Shown: one piece after another, positions 8,059 through 16,519 of the stretch
Numbering within the stretch: the stretch's first letter is position 1
Layout: every line of letters starts with the position of its first letter
NCBI GenBank assembly: GCA_963655255.1
Contig: CAVKEB010000001.1
Span: 1-64,000, forward strand
Direction: 5' to 3'
Origin: CAG-791 sp963655255
GTDB lineage: Bacteria > Bacillota > Clostridia > Lachnospirales > Lachnospiraceae
Length of the DNA stretch: 64,000 bases
Notes under the pieces: model-generated
Seen by the model: only the letters and a program-made list of their open reading frames with translations
Told to the model about the DNA's origin: nothing
Database searches by the model: none
Program-made: the position numbers and the translations under genes

Positions 8059-9679
8059 ACTTTCTTAACCCCTTCGGATAATGGTTCTTCAGCACTCCGC
8101 CCGAGGCCTTCCCCCAGCCCATGGAGACGCCGTCTGCAGCAACCAGAACCCACCCCTTCCATGACGCATCGCAGGGAAGGGTTTCCCCGCGCAGGTAGGC
8201 AGCCGCCTCCCGGCTCCCGGAAGGAAGGTTCAGACTCCGCACCGCATCCTCCGGATGGAGCGCCATCGCCAGCGCGTGGGAAGGTTCAAAGCGTCCCTTC
8301 TTCATCGTTCCGATCTGCAGCCCCGGACGCAGCACGCGGAGTCCGTCCGTCGGAATCTCCGACTCATACGGCATCAGATAAAGATCATCCCCGAAACGCT
8401 TCGCGCTGCTCCCGGATAGCTCCGCATACCGGTCCAGACATCCTTCCCGGAGCACTTCCCCGACAAACTCTCCTGCTGCCGCCAGCATTTCCGCGATGCT
8501 CCAGGATTCCTGCCGTCTTTTTCCGTCTTGACTTGTTCGGTCAATTCCCTTTCCGGGCCTTTTTCTGGCCTTTCCGGAGACATTTGCGCGCTTTTCCCCA
8601 AGTCCTGTCGCAAGGCCGCTTCCCAGCGGAACCGCTTCCCTTCGAAGGTTTCCTTCCTTCCGGAACACTGCCAGGAAATGTCCCTCTCCCTCCAGCCGGT
8701 GCGGCCAGAGGCGGATGGTCCTCCTCAGCTCTTCATGATGAGCGAATTCTCCCCGCAGGTAATCGGCATGACATGCATTGCTCCCCGAGGACGCTGCGGC
8801 ATCCGCTTCTTCCTGTTCCATTCCGGACCGGAATCTTCCATACCACTCCGGATGCCCGGTGTCGAAGCCGAATGCCTCCATGCCCCCGCCGAGCTTTGCC
8901 GGGAGATCCACCAGAGAGAACTCCGGATGACGTCTTTGGAAATTCTCCGCGCTGTCCTCATCCTCTGCGGGCGCGAAGGTACAGGTCGAATAGACAAGAA
9001 AGCCGCCGCTTTTGACCATCACCGCCGCCTGATCGAGAATCTCTCCCTGGCGTCTCGCGCAGTTCTCCACATTCTCCGGGCTCCACATCTGAAGGGCCTG
9101 CTCCTCCTTCCGGAACATTCCTTCCCCGGAGCAGGGGGCATCCACGATCACCCGGTCAAAAAAAGCGGGAAACCGCTCTGCAAGCTTCTCCGGCGTCTCA
9201 TTCGTGACCACCGCGTTGGCAATTCCCATCCGCTCCACATTCTGCGAGAGGATCTTCGCCCGGCCCGGATTGATCTCATTGGAGACCAGAAGTCCTCTTC
9301 CGAGAAGCTCTCCCGCGAGCATGGTGCTCTTTCCTCCCGGTGCCGCACACAAATCCAGTACCTTGTCGCCGGGCTCCGCGCCCGCCAGTGCCGCCACAGA
9401 CATCGCACTCGGCTCCTGCAGGTAATAAAGCCCCGCCTCGTGAAGCGGTGACTTGCCGGGTCTTGTCTCATTTTCATAAAAAAAGCCGTACGGCTCCGCC
9501 CACGGCACCGGTCTGATTCCGAAGGCCTCAAGATCCGGAGGCACCGCAGGCATTTTCAGCGGATTCAGGCGAAGTCCCCTTGCACGCTCCCTTCCGAAGG
9601 CACTCCGGAATTTCTCATATTCGTCTTCGCCCAGCATTGCCTTCATTCTTTGTTCAAATTCTTCCGGTAATGGCAGCAT
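8057..9679 (-). CDS. 16S rRNA m5C methyltransferase (RsmF/RsmB/NOL1 family)
   Basis: SAM-dependent RNA cytosine-C5 methyltransferase. The 540-aa protein has the Rossmann SAM loop LDLCAAPGGKS (about residues 108-118), DAPCSGEGMFR carrying the release cysteine, and YSTCTFAPAEDE carrying the nucleophilic cysteine. The C-terminal third, after a basic low-complexity linker (about 350-390), matches the RsmF-type PUA-like tail (LMPYESEIPTDGLRVLRPGLQIG). This favours RsmF over RsmB, which has an N-terminal NusB domain instead. It starts 12 nt after larC on the same strand with GGAAGGG upstream, so the two are probably co-transcribed. The stop codon touches a repeat hairpin. Confidence 0.92.
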   Translation of the reverse strand: MLPLPEEFEQRMKAMLGEDEYEKFRSAFGRERARGLRLNPLKMPAVPPDLEAFGIRPVPWAEPYGFFYENETRPGKSPLHEAGLYYLQEPSAMSVAALAGAEPGDKVLDLCAAPGGKSTMLAGELLGRGLLVSNEINPGRAKILSQNVERMGIANAVVTNETPEKLAERFPAFFDRVIVDAPCSGEGMFRKEEQALQMWSPENVENCARRQGEILDQAAVMVKSGGFLVYSTCTFAPAEDEDSAENFQRRHPEFSLVDLPAKLGGGMEAFGFDTGHPEWYGRFRSGMEQEEADAAASSGSNACHADYLRGEFAHHEELRRTIRLWPHRLEGEGHFLAVFRKEGNLRREAVPLGSGLATGLGEKRANVSGKARKRPGKGIDRTSQDGKRRQESWSIAEMLAAAGEFVGEVLREGCLDRYAELSGSSAKRFGDDLYLMPYESEIPTDGLRVLRPGLQIGTMKKGRFEPSHALAMALHPEDAVRSLNLPSGSREAAAYLRGETLPCDASWKGWVLVAADGVSMGWGKASGGVLKNHYPKGLRK

Positions 9680-9691
9680 GCTTTTCCCTTC

Positions 9692-10672
9692 CTAATCGCC
9701 AAGGAGCATGGCGCGGACAATGCCGGCCCTCCTGTAATCTCTCTTTCCGGCCCCCAGTCCGGTTCTCTGGATGACAAATTCCGCGGGCAGTTCTTCCCCG
9801 GTCCGGAGAGCCGCGACGGCCGCCGCGCCTGTCGGCGTGACAAATTCTCCCGGATCCGGGATCAGGTGCATCCGGATGCCGTATCTGCGCACAATGGCCG
9901 CAACCGCGGGCACCGGAATCGGCAGAACGCCGTGCTGGCAGCGAACGGTCCCCGTTCCTTCATACAGAACCGGAACAATCACTTCCGTGATGTTCTCCTT
10001 CTCCCGAAGATCATCGAAACAGACCGCAATGGCAATGATATCCACAATCGAATCGATCGCTCCGACCTCATGAAAATGCACCTCTTCCAGAGGCTTTGCA
10101 TGAACCTCCGATTCCGCCTCTGCGACGATCCGGAAGATTTTCCAGGCAAGTTCCTTTGCGCCGTCCGCCATCTGCGTCCGGTTAATGATCTCCAGCACAT
10201 CTTTTAAAGATCTGTGTTCATGATGGTGGTGATGCGCATGGCCTTCCTGCGCCTCCTGCGCGGGCTCCCCATGTATTCCGGTTTCCTCGTGCACATGCAC
10301 CGCACAGGCCGCGCCATGATCAACATGCTCTTCTGTGGAATTCCCATGCAAATGTGTCCCGCAGGCTTCCCCGGCCGCGCCGTGATCTTCATGATGATGT
10401 CCGGTGTGCCCCTCCACCGTCGCAGCATCCTCCCCAAACAGATACTCCATATCGTGGTCATGATTCTCATGCTCATGATCCAGAACCACATCGAAGTCAC
10501 AGGCCTCAATCCCGCTCTTTAAGACCTTCGAAATCTTTACCTCAAATCCCTTTGCCGGAACCGTCTGCAGAACACGCTCCAGCTTCCCGCGGTCCGCGCC
10601 GAGATCCAGAAGGGCCCCCACCGTCATATCTCCGCTGATTCCCGAATAGCACTCCAGATAAAGTTTGCTCAT
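9692..10672 (-). CDS. larC: Nickel-pincer cofactor protein LarC, N-terminal (LarC1) part only
   Basis: LarC is the CTP-dependent cyclometallase that inserts nickel into the pincer nucleotide cofactor of lactate racemase and relatives. The 326-aa protein starts with YLECYSGISGDM, the LarC hallmark, and later has EEVHFHEVGAIDSIVDI and VTPTGAA. Between about residues 58 and 165 lies a His/Asp/Glu-rich insert (for example HHHHHEH), a likely metal-binding region longer than usual. The protein ends at a position (GIVRAMLLGD) where full LarC enters its C-terminal LarC2 domain; a stop and the methyltransferase start follow within 13 nt, so LarC2 is absent here. ATG 10672 has AAGGA upstream; an earlier ATG at 10711 is fed by the repeat-borne GAGG. 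larB and larE are not in the window. Confidence 0.88.
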   Translation of the reverse strand: MSKLYLECYSGISGDMTVGALLDLGADRGKLERVLQTVPAKGFEVKISKVLKSGIEACDFDVVLDHEHENHDHDMEYLFGEDAATVEGHTGHHHEDHGAAGEACGTHLHGNSTEEHVDHGAACAVHVHEETGIHGEPAQEAQEGHAHHHHHEHRSLKDVLEIINRTQMADGAKELAWKIFRIVAEAESEVHAKPLEEVHFHEVGAIDSIVDIIAIAVCFDDLREKENITEVIVPVLYEGTGTVRCQHGVLPIPVPAVAAIVRRYGIRMHLIPDPGEFVTPTGAAAVAALRTGEELPAEFVIQRTGLGAGKRDYRRAGIVRAMLLGD

Positions 10673-10718
10673 AGCATCCTTCCCTGCCGCACTCTGCGGC
10701 ATTTCTCTCATTTCTTTC

Positions 10719-10860
10719 TATACCTCGCTGAGGCAAAATCCGCAGTAGGAGAAGATATCATCAGATATCTTCGAGTGCAGCGGTTTTGCCGAATGCGGCA
10801 GCCGGTGCGTCAGCACCGATGCTGCAGTTTGCAAGTGACATATCGATGTCACTTGCAAAC
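10719..10860 (-). repeat. Composite intergenic element A-E-B-C-D upstream of larC
   Basis: The most complete copy. In larC-sense order: D, a 34-nt hairpin with 15-bp arms (10827-10860); C, a hairpin around GGTGCTGACGCACC (10795-10825); an outer stem GGCAAAACCGC pairing with GCGGATTTTGCC and enclosing B (10748-10780); then A, CCTCAGCGAGG followed by TATA (10719-10734). D contains the TGA stop of the flavin reductase gene (10849-10851) and A ends about eight bases before ATG 10711, so the element fills the whole gap. In A the GAGG can pair with the CCTC just before it. Confidence 0.8.
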
Positions 10861-11421
10861 TTTCTTTTTAACAGAAAACCCGAATTTTCCCAGTTTGTCT
10901 CCCAGAGCAAAATATTCCCCGTGCGAATACGCAATCAGATCCGCCCGCTGCAGGTCCAGCCGACCGGTCTCATCCAGAAGCGAGGAGTCGATATCGGTCG
11001 AAAGGACCTCCGCGACATACATATCATGTGTCCCGAGCGCCAGCTTTTGCCGGACGACACATTCCAGACAAACCGGGCTCTCTGCCACGCCTGGCGCACT
11101 CACACAGCGGGACTTCAACTTCGTCAGTCCCATCGCCTCCCATTTGTCATTGTCTCTTCCGCTCTTTACCCCGACCCAGTCCGTCGCATAGGCGAGCTTC
11201 CTTGTCGTCAGATTGACCACAAACTCCCCTGTCTTCTCAATGTAATCATGCGTCAGACGGGATGGTCGGACCGACACCGATACCATGACGGGATCGGAGC
11301 AGACCGTTCCGACCCATGCCGCCGTCATCAGATCCGTGTGTCCCTCGCCGTCCGCAGAAGTAATGATTGCCGCGGGAACCGGGGCCAGCATATTCGATGG
11401 TTTCCAGTATTCTCTTGCCAT
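10849..11421 (-). CDS. Flavin reductase family protein (FMN-binding split barrel)
   Basis: 190-aa cytosolic protein of the flavin reductase / FMN-binding split-barrel type, expected to bind FMN and reduce it with NAD(P)H or act as a flavoprotein. Visible signatures are PAAIITSADGEG, LMTAAWVGTVCSDP, SVSVRPSRLTHDYI and GEFVVNL, in the family order. ATG 11421 has AAAGGTGA just upstream and gives the typical length; the frame is open for 56 further codons but these overlap the X repeat and are not conserved-looking. The last codons (VCK and TGA) come from the D repeat hairpin, so the element has reshaped or supplied the C-terminus. Confidence 0.9.
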   Translation of the reverse strand: MAREYWKPSNMLAPVPAAIITSADGEGHTDLMTAAWVGTVCSDPVMVSVSVRPSRLTHDYIEKTGEFVVNLTTRKLAYATDWVGVKSGRDNDKWEAMGLTKLKSRCVSAPGVAESPVCLECVVRQKLALGTHDMYVAEVLSTDIDSSLLDETGRLDLQRADLIAYSHGEYFALGDKLGKFGFSVKKKVCK

Positions 11422-11488
11422 GTTCACCTTTCCGCCGCAGCAGCTGCGCGGCTGTTTCATGAGCTGCCGGTAATGATCCGGCAACCGC

Positions 11489-11541
11489 CGGTTTTCCATG
11501 CGAAGCATCCGCCCGCAGGTCGATTTGCGCTTTTGAAACCG
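11489..11541. repeat. X hairpin, copy 1
   Basis: CGGTTTTCCATGCGAAGC pairs imperfectly with GATTTGCGC and TTTTGAAACCG further on. Copy 2 at 11626-11676 has CGATTT pairing with AAATCG where this copy has CGGTTT pairing with AAACCG, a compensated base-pair change. It lies in the 5' untranslated region of the flavin reductase gene. Confidence 0.55.
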
Positions 11542-11597
11542 GTTTACCGGCATTTCTGTACATTTCCGTGTATTGACCGGTTCAGTCATTTATTTTG

Positions 11598-11606
11598 TGA
11601 TATAAT
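11598..11606 (+). promoter_or_regulatory. Extended -10 promoter candidate for the InlB-repeat gene
   Basis: TGATATAAT combines the TGn extension with a perfect TATAAT. No matching -35 is present at 17 nt (a TTGACC lies 22 nt upstream). Transcription would begin near 11613, giving a leader of about 195 nt that folds into the X and F hairpins. Confidence 0.5.
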
Positions 11607-11625
11607 GAAATTGTTCTGCACCTCC

Positions 11626-11676
11626 CGATTTTCCATGCGAATCGTCTTTCTGCAGATTGATTCGCATTTGAAATCG
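11626..11676 (+). repeat. X hairpin, copy 2
   Basis: CGATTT (11626-11631) pairs with AAATCG (11671-11676) and ATGCGAATC (11635-11643) pairs with GATTCGCAT (11659-11667). It shares 15 exact bases with 7965-7979 and is a compensated variant of 11489-11541. Confidence 0.6.
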
Positions 11677-11699
11677 ACACACCACCAAGGTGCCGACAA

Positions 11700-11731
11700 C
11701 ATCGGAGATTTCCACAGGGAAATTTGAGATG
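11700..11731. repeat. F hairpin, copy 1
   Basis: CATCGGAGATTTCC and GGAAATTTGAGATG form an imperfect hairpin around ACAG. The surrounding phrases (CCGACAACATCG before, then a GTTAC-containing tail) match the right end of the 153-bp element at 29459-29611, and the hairpin resembles 20043-20074. Confidence 0.55.
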
Positions 11732-11807
11732 CGCCGAATAGTTACAGTATAGCATGGAACGGTTCCGCCGCTGAACCGTCCTCTGAAAAAGCAAAGACGA
11801 ACAACCC

Positions 11808-13229
11808 ATGAACAGACATATTTTCTGCCCGGCCTTTCTCCTTGCGGCCGGCATTTTTCTATATGGTCCCTCTCTCCGGCCTTCTGTGGCGGCAGATGCC
11901 TTTTCCCACACGCTCTCCGGAGTTTCTTCTTATATTAAAAGCAATGAAAAGGCACCGGAATCGCTTTTGTCCGCACTGCCCTCCGTGTCTCTGACCGCAT
12001 ACGCGGTCTCCGAGACCGTGACCTTCAATCCCAATGGCGGAACCGGCTCCATGGACCCGGCCATTCTCGAGGTCGGCAAGGACAAGCTCCCCGCCTGCAC
12101 GTTCACGCGCTACGGCTATGTGTTCCGCGGGTGGATGACCAATCCCGCCGACACGAGCTGTGAATACGAGGACCAGGCGGTTCTCCCGGAGGACGCCGGC
12201 AGCATGACGCTCTATGCTCTCTGGGAACCGCAGATGTACATCATCCACTATGCGCCGAACGGGGCGACGCTCGGCGAAATGAGTGATTCCTACGGCATCT
12301 ACGACCAGCCCGCCCGGCTTCTCGGGAATCTCTTCACCAATCCCGGGCACGTTTTCTCCCGCTGGGTGGATACCAACACCGGACGCTTCTACAACAATAT
12401 GGACCAGGTCCGGAACCTTCACTCCGGCAACACCTACTCCCAGGCCGTCATCACCGTGGACGCTGGGCAACCGGAGAACACCGCCTACAAGTTCAAGAGC
12501 ACGCAGGGCTCCTGCGTCTATGAGGAGAACGGCACAACGTACCTCGTCACTGCCGCTTCCATCAACGACAAGGCGTACAACAACGGGGATCTCTCCCACT
12601 ACGAGACCGTTCTGAACAAATACGACCTCTCCACCGGAAAGCTCGTGAAAAAGGTCCGGAATCTCGCCTTCGATCACGGCAACGGCATCTGCTACAACGA
12701 GAACAACGGACATCTGTACATTGCGGAGGGCGGCACCTGCGCCGGATATCCGAGCGGCGTCATGGAACTCGACCAGAATCTGAACGAGGTGCGCGAGTAC
12801 AATTTTCCCCTGCTCACCCATATCTGGGCCATCGCCTACGCCGACCACCATTTCTATCTGATCGGTCGCAACAAGGACAGCCGCAACTCCTTCTGTGTAC
12901 TCAACGATGAGATGCAGACGCTCTCGATCACGCCGGTGGACGAGTATTACGCGCAGAACTTCAGCTCACAGGGCATCGCAACCGACGGTTCCTTCATCTA
13001 CGCCGTCAGCGCGGGATTCAAGGCCTACGACTGGAAGAGCAAGCAGCGCATCAATGTCTTCACCACGGAGGGTGATTACCTCGGCGTCTGGACCATCGAC
13101 ATTCCCTATGAAGCGGAGGACCTCACGGTCATCGGCCCTTATGCCTACATCTCCACCAACGAGGGCGCCAAATCCACGCTCTACCGCACGCGGATTCCAG
13201 CCGTCACGCTGACCGCCACCTGGAAGTAG
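11808..13229 (+). CDS. Secreted InlB B-repeat protein
   Basis: 473-aa exported protein. The N-terminus (MNRHIFCPAFLLAAGIFLYG) is a signal peptide. Two InlB/Listeria-Bacteroides-type repeats follow: VTFNPNGGTGSMDP...YGYVFRGWM...YALW (about residues 68-140) and IIHYAPNGATLGEMS...PGHVFSRWVD (about 143-205). The rest (about 210-470) is a Tyr/Asn-rich region with repeated blade-like phrases such as HFYLIGRNKDS and FIYAVSAGFKAYDW, suggesting a beta-propeller; this fold is inference. No LPXTG motif or C-terminal membrane anchor is seen, so it may be released or bound non-covalently. Such proteins often act in adhesion or polymer binding. A strong terminator follows. Confidence 0.85.
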   Translation: MNRHIFCPAFLLAAGIFLYGPSLRPSVAADAFSHTLSGVSSYIKSNEKAPESLLSALPSVSLTAYAVSETVTFNPNGGTGSMDPAILEVGKDKLPACTFTRYGYVFRGWMTNPADTSCEYEDQAVLPEDAGSMTLYALWEPQMYIIHYAPNGATLGEMSDSYGIYDQPARLLGNLFTNPGHVFSRWVDTNTGRFYNNMDQVRNLHSGNTYSQAVITVDAGQPENTAYKFKSTQGSCVYEENGTTYLVTAASINDKAYNNGDLSHYETVLNKYDLSTGKLVKKVRNLAFDHGNGICYNENNGHLYIAEGGTCAGYPSGVMELDQNLNEVREYNFPLLTHIWAIAYADHHFYLIGRNKDSRNSFCVLNDEMQTLSITPVDEYYAQNFSSQGIATDGSFIYAVSAGFKAYDWKSKQRINVFTTEGDYLGVWTIDIPYEAEDLTVIGPYAYISTNEGAKSTLYRTRIPAVTLTATWK

Positions 13230-13270
13230 CCGGCCTGCCGCATCTTCTCACGAATTTCATTTTTCCAAAC

Positions 13271-13317
13271 GGATCGACATCTGCGAAAATTCTGCAGGTG
13301 CCGATCCATTCTTTTTT
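13271..13317 (+). terminator. Rho-independent terminator after the InlB-repeat gene
   Basis: GGATCG-A-CA-T-CTGC pairs with GCAG-G-TG-C-CGATCC around GAAAATTCT, followed by ATTCTTTTTTAA. It ends the preceding gene before the cyclic-di-GMP gene. Confidence 0.85.
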
Positions 13318-13421
13318 AATCTGCGAACAGATTCTTCTTCCACAAATCATATGTCAGCGTGTAAAATTGAGAAAGCATTGATTAATTGAAATTCTGCGAA
13401 AATTAAGTATTGAGGTGTAAA

Positions 13422-16400
13422 ATGGGGGCATTGATCATTGCATATCTTCTGATTCTGATTGGCATCGCCGTGATGGACGGCGTTCTGGGCGTTAAGTCCA
13501 TCCGCAAGAGGACGAAAACCGGACAGTTTCTGGGCTGTGCCTGTATCTGGGCGACCGTCATTGATCTCAGCTACCTGTGCACGATCCTGACCACTTCCTA
13601 TCGTTTTGTCTCCGTGATGTCCAGCCTCTACTTCATGGGCATCGACGGCGTACTGCTGAGTCTCCTCATCTTCACCATCTATTTTACCAAGGGGGATTTC
13701 TCCAGATTGGAGCATCTGCTGACACGGGCCTGTCTTGCCTATGCCGTTTTCGACTTCGCGGTTCTGGCGGTCAATCCTTTCTGCCACATTGCGATTGACT
13801 ATATCCCGAGAGAGACCATCATCTCCCATTACAGCTATCAGATGAAGTTCCTCTACGAGCTCCATCTGATCTTCTCCTATGCAGTTCTGGCCATTGTCCT
13901 GTTCCTCCTTGTCCGGAAGATCTTCACCACGCCTCACGAATACCGCTCCCAGTACCGTCTCATCGTCGGAGGGCTCATCGCGGTCATCGTCATCAACGCC
14001 GTCTTCCTGTACCTTCCGGGAGGCAGCCTTCTGACGCTTCTTGACTGTTCGATCTGCTGTTACAGCCTGATCTCCTTCCTGCTGTACTGGAACTGCTTCG
14101 ACTACGCGACGCACGGCATGCTGAACAAGCTGAAAACCCGCATTTTCGAGAACATCGGGCAGGGTGTCGTCCTGTTTGATTACGAGAACAACATGATTCT
14201 GCAGAACAACCGGGCCGACATTCTTCTGGGAAAGGAGAAGCTCAGCCAGTGCCGCACGCTGAAGGACTTCCTTACCCGGTACGAGCTTCCCATTCAGCCT
14301 TCCGAGGATCTTGGCAGCTTTTCCATCCAGTGCCGCATCAAATCGGACGACAGCATTCAGAGACTCCGCTGCGATGTCAAAACCCTGCGGAATGAGAAGA
14401 ACGACCGGCTGGGCCTCATGTTCGTTTTCTCGGATATGTCTGTGGAGACGGATATCCTGACCGGATTCCAGAAATGGGAAAACTTCCTGCCGCTTGCGCG
14501 GGAGGCAGGGGAGCACTTTGCCTTTCCCGTCGGCATCGCCGTATTCGATATGAACAGCCTGTCCGTCATCAATACGACGCTCGGGAAAGAAGCCGGTGAT
14601 GAGAAAATCCGTCAGCTTTCTCTCCTGCTGAAAAGGGTCTTCCCTCCGAAGACTTATTTTGTCCGCGGAACGGATGCCAACCTGATTGCGCTATGCAGCC
14701 ACACGGGCGAGGAGGAAATGACCGGCTTCGCCGCCCGGGTCAAACAGGATTGTGAGGAAAGCATTCAGTACGGCGTCAGCGTTGCCGTAAATAAGGAGCA
14801 GGACCTGGAGAGCGTCATTCAGTCCGCCGGAGCGGCCATGCGCAACAAAAAGCTCGTGGACCACGCCTCCATCCATTCGGATATGCTCTCTTCCCTGCTC
14901 AAGGCCCTGGAGGAATGCGATTCAGACACGGAACACCACATCCAGCGCACGCAGAAGATCGGCGCGGAGCTCGGAAAACGGATCGGTCTCTCCGATGCCC
15001 AGCAGAGCCGCCTCGCCCTTTTGTGTCTCCTGCACGACATCGGGAAAATCAGCATTCCCATCGAGATCCTCAACAAGCCCGGGAAACTCACCGACAGCGA
15101 GTGGAAAATCATGCGCTCCCACGTGGATGCCGGTTACGAAATCGCCATGAGCAACATGGATCTCCGGCAGGTGGCCCCCGAAATCCGCTATCATCATGAG
15201 CGCTGGGATGGAAAGGGATATCCCGACGGCCTGAGCAAGGAGAGCATCCCTCTCCTGTCGCGGGTGATCTCCGTCGTGGATTCCTATGACGCCATGACCA
15301 ACGACCGCCCTTACCGGAAGGCCATGTCCGTTCCGGACGCAATCGAAGAGCTGAGAAAAAATGCCGGCACCCAGTTCGATCCTTCCATCACAGCGGATTT
15401 TATCGGGCTCCTCTCGGAGAAGTACACCATGAATCCCGGCAGGGAATCCGTACAGCCCGAAATCACAAAAGCCCCGGTTTCCCCGGAAAAGCCCAAGGTT
15501 CCGGAGAAGCCAGACTTCGCGGCACATCCCCTGCAGTACAGCCGGTATCAGCTCGACCGGAGCTGGAAAATCATAAAGGTGGATGACAATTTTGAGGAAC
15601 TGACCGGTTACTCCCGCCAGGAGGCGGAAAACGGGTCTCTCAATCAGACGGATCTCATTCCGGAGGAAGACCGCCTGGATTACCTGAGCAAGACCGCCTC
15701 TGCCCTTTCCCAGAACATGTTCGCCCTCAACGAACACCGCCTCCTTCGTAAGGACGGAACCATCATCTATGTGTTCTGCTACGGAAAGGAATACCACGAC
15801 ACAGTGCAGCAGTCCGATTGCTTCGACATCGTCATTACCGACGTGTCCGCAACCTATTCCCTGAAAATGCTGTCCGATGCCGTGAAGAATCAGGCCGAGA
15901 TCCGGCTGCACAGCTGGGAGAGCACCTACCGGACGGATTCTCTGACCGGTCTGTTCAACCATGCGGCGTTCAAGAACGACACCGAAATGAAGCTGCTCGA
16001 AGGAAACTCCAACGTCATGATGATCATGATGGACGTGGACCGCTTCAAGCAGTTCAATGACACGTACGGCCACCAGCGGGGCGATGAATATCTGATTCTG
16101 ATCGCGCAGAATCTTCAGTCCTCGCTCCGCGGGGATGACTATGCCTGCCGGATGGGCGGCGACGAATTCGCCGCCATGCTCTTTTTCAATAAGTCGGTGT
16201 CAGAAGACGTGATGAAGGAACGGGCGCGGCAGATTTTTGACAAGGTCAATCTCGTCGTGAAAACAACCGCCGGCGGCACCAGCGTTTCCATGGGCGCCGT
16301 CATCGCCCACTCCGCGATGGCCTTCAACCAGCTCTACAACGCGGCTGACGCGGCGCTGTACCGCGCAAAGAATGGAGGACGTGACCGGATCGTGATTGAG

Positions 16401-16433
16401 GAAGCGGAGGAGTCCGGGGGAAAGGAAGCCTGA
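13422..16433 (+). CDS. Seven-helix sensor with PAS, HD-GYP, PAS and GGDEF domains
   Basis: 1003-aa membrane sensor for cyclic-di-GMP turnover. Residues 1-225 form about seven membrane helices like the N-terminal 7TM region of some histidine kinases. A PAS-like domain follows (about 240-340), then a GGDEF-like fold without the active motif (about 345-485). An HD-GYP phosphodiesterase domain (about 503-655) has HD in LLHDIGK, HHERWDGKGYP and DRPYRKA intact. A second PAS (about 705-815) precedes an intact diguanylate cyclase (about 835-1000) with TDSLTGLFN, DVDRFKQFND and MGGDEFA. No RxxD inhibitory site is obvious just before GGDEF. Both synthesis and breakdown activities are therefore predicted. 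ATG 13422 has GAGGTG upstream; an in-frame TTG at 13410 is less likely. It stands alone and may control the pilus or the surface protein nearby. Confidence 0.93.
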   Translation: MGALIIAYLLILIGIAVMDGVLGVKSIRKRTKTGQFLGCACIWATVIDLSYLCTILTTSYRFVSVMSSLYFMGIDGVLLSLLIFTIYFTKGDFSRLEHLLTRACLAYAVFDFAVLAVNPFCHIAIDYIPRETIISHYSYQMKFLYELHLIFSYAVLAIVLFLLVRKIFTTPHEYRSQYRLIVGGLIAVIVINAVFLYLPGGSLLTLLDCSICCYSLISFLLYWNCFDYATHGMLNKLKTRIFENIGQGVVLFDYENNMILQNNRADILLGKEKLSQCRTLKDFLTRYELPIQPSEDLGSFSIQCRIKSDDSIQRLRCDVKTLRNEKNDRLGLMFVFSDMSVETDILTGFQKWENFLPLAREAGEHFAFPVGIAVFDMNSLSVINTTLGKEAGDEKIRQLSLLLKRVFPPKTYFVRGTDANLIALCSHTGEEEMTGFAARVKQDCEESIQYGVSVAVNKEQDLESVIQSAGAAMRNKKLVDHASIHSDMLSSLLKALEECDSDTEHHIQRTQKIGAELGKRIGLSDAQQSRLALLCLLHDIGKISIPIEILNKPGKLTDSEWKIMRSHVDAGYEIAMSNMDLRQVAPEIRYHHERWDGKGYPDGLSKESIPLLSRVISVVDSYDAMTNDRPYRKAMSVPDAIEELRKNAGTQFDPSITADFIGLLSEKYTMNPGRESVQPEITKAPVSPEKPKVPEKPDFAAHPLQYSRYQLDRSWKIIKVDDNFEELTGYSRQEAENGSLNQTDLIPEEDRLDYLSKTASALSQNMFALNEHRLLRKDGTIIYVFCYGKEYHDTVQQSDCFDIVITDVSATYSLKMLSDAVKNQAEIRLHSWESTYRTDSLTGLFNHAAFKNDTEMKLLEGNSNVMMIMMDVDRFKQFNDTYGHQRGDEYLILIAQNLQSSLRGDDYACRMGGDEFAAMLFFNKSVSEDVMKERARQIFDKVNLVVKTTAGGTSVSMGAVIAHSAMAFNQLYNAADAALYRAKNGGRDRIVIEEAEESGGKEA

Positions 16434-16462
16434 AGAAAAGATTTCCGCCGTTTTCATGCGAG

Positions 16463-16503
16463 AAAAAAAGCTTCTGCACATAACCGACGCCATGTGCAGA
16501 AGC
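16463..16503 (-). terminator. Terminator of the nrdDG operon
   Basis: A perfect 12-bp stem (GCTTCTGCACAT at 16470-16481 with ATGTGCAGAAGC at 16492-16503) is followed on the minus strand by TTTTTTT. It lies 16 nt past the nrdG stop; the plus-strand side has no T tract. Confidence 0.9.
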
Positions 16504-16519
16504 CCAATCAAGACTGTAT

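Larger units (their letters stand above)
11422..11807. other. Divergent intergenic region rich in hairpins
   Basis: The gap separates the flavin reductase (minus) from the InlB-repeat protein (plus). It contains two X hairpins (11489-11541 and 11626-11676), an F hairpin (11700-11731) and an extended -10 element (11598-11606). No open frame looks real. Confidence 0.6.

Noticed and set aside
9680..9691. Possible programmed frameshift from larC into a LarC2 part
   Set aside because: The next start codon follows 13 nt after the stop and encodes an RNA methyltransferase; no LarC2-like sequence is present in any frame.
11859..12851. Long minus-strand frame opposite the InlB-repeat gene, and similar long frames opposite the cyclic-di-GMP, nrdD, ABC, GH4 and tex genes
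   Set aside because: GC-rich codon structure leaves the opposite strand open; composition (His/Arg/Val-rich) and lack of start signals mark them as shadows.
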